Of a stretch of DNA of 64,000 nt, positions 63,992 to 64,000 are shown piece after piece. The notes beneath the pieces were generated by a model. The model was given only the letters and a program-made list of their open reading frames with translations, searched no databases and was not told where the DNA came from. Source of the DNA: Balneola sp. (GTDB lineage Bacteria; Bacteroidota; Rhodothermia; Balneolales; Balneolaceae); assembly GCA_002696035.1 (NCBI GenBank), contig NZQV01000026.1:248001-312000 (forward strand), given 5' to 3'. How positions within the stretch are numbered: the first letter of the stretch is position 1; every line of letters begins with the position of its first letter. Made by a program: the position numbers and the translations under genes.

Positions 63992-64000
63992 ACCATTTAC

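Overview
The window reads as chromosomal DNA from the Bacteroidota-Balneolota-Rhodothermota side of the tree, most like a marine Balneolaceae-type bacterium. This is inferred from three things: a secreted metallopeptidase with a C-terminal type IX secretion sorting domain (SQNYPNPFNP...), TAnnTTTG-type promoters, and the rpmB-rpmG-DUF4295 cluster. Genes are packed tightly on both strands, and almost everything is housekeeping or envelope biology. No CRISPR array, prophage, rRNA operon or intact insertion sequence is visible.

Layout. 0-11 kb: the end of purM, membrane proteins (DUF2914, CPBP protease), an RCK-gated K+ channel, a serine hydrolase lipoprotein, a 2OG-Fe(II) oxygenase, a PhoB/PhoR-like two-component pair, a mannose-1-phosphate guanylyltransferase, and a three-gene overlapping operon (barrel protein, small protein, PhnP-like MBL hydrolase). 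11-21.5 kb: glutathione peroxidase, tRNA-Asp with its own promoter and terminator, mnmG, rsmG carrying two perfect parS (ParB-binding) palindromes inside its reading frame, a WYL regulator, a decayed gene, gyrBA on the minus strand, and the L28/L33 ribosomal cluster. Two DnaA-box-like sites lie between gyrB and rpmB. With parS this suggests an origin-proximal chromosome segment. 21.5-30.5 kb: yqeY-cvpA-tyrS-xth operon, MarR, YfcE phosphodiesterase, a PmtA-like methyltransferase, uvrB, and a chorismate mutase/prephenate dehydrogenase fusion. 30.5-44 kb: T9SS-exported metallopeptidase, lipoproteins, VOC protein, thioredoxin-like protein, an iodotyrosine-deiodinase-like nitroreductase, a barrel/LytM fusion, a membrane gluzincin, a beta-propeller lipoprotein, DoxX, proline dehydrogenase and a DUF4097 protein. 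44-64 kb: uvrA, a two-gene ABC exporter, a cytidylate-kinase-like protein, MscS, an fRMsr-type GAF protein, MarC, DinB, an aryl-sulfate sulfotransferase lipoprotein, an AGCS symporter, a Ser/Thr kinase with TPRs, and a large DUF5117-type zinc metalloprotease.

The intergenic spaces are rich in palindromic repeats. At least two families have two copies each in this window: a two-hairpin element at 26.4 and 36.4 kb, and a GTTGTCAyyCTGAGC...CGCGAAGrrTCTCAA element at 25.7 and 63.9 kb. Several one-off palindromes are made of repeated short words. A fragment of a REP-associated tyrosine transposase (RAYT/IS200-like) next to a GC-rich palindrome at 58.1 kb is a plausible relic of the machinery that spread such repeats.

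I did not find a convincing brand-new multi-gene system. The strongest signals are the parS sites embedded in rsmG, the palindrome families with the RAYT relic, the deiodinase-like enzyme with a fully conserved substrate-binding triad, and the outer-membrane-barrel/peptidoglycan-hydrolase fusion.
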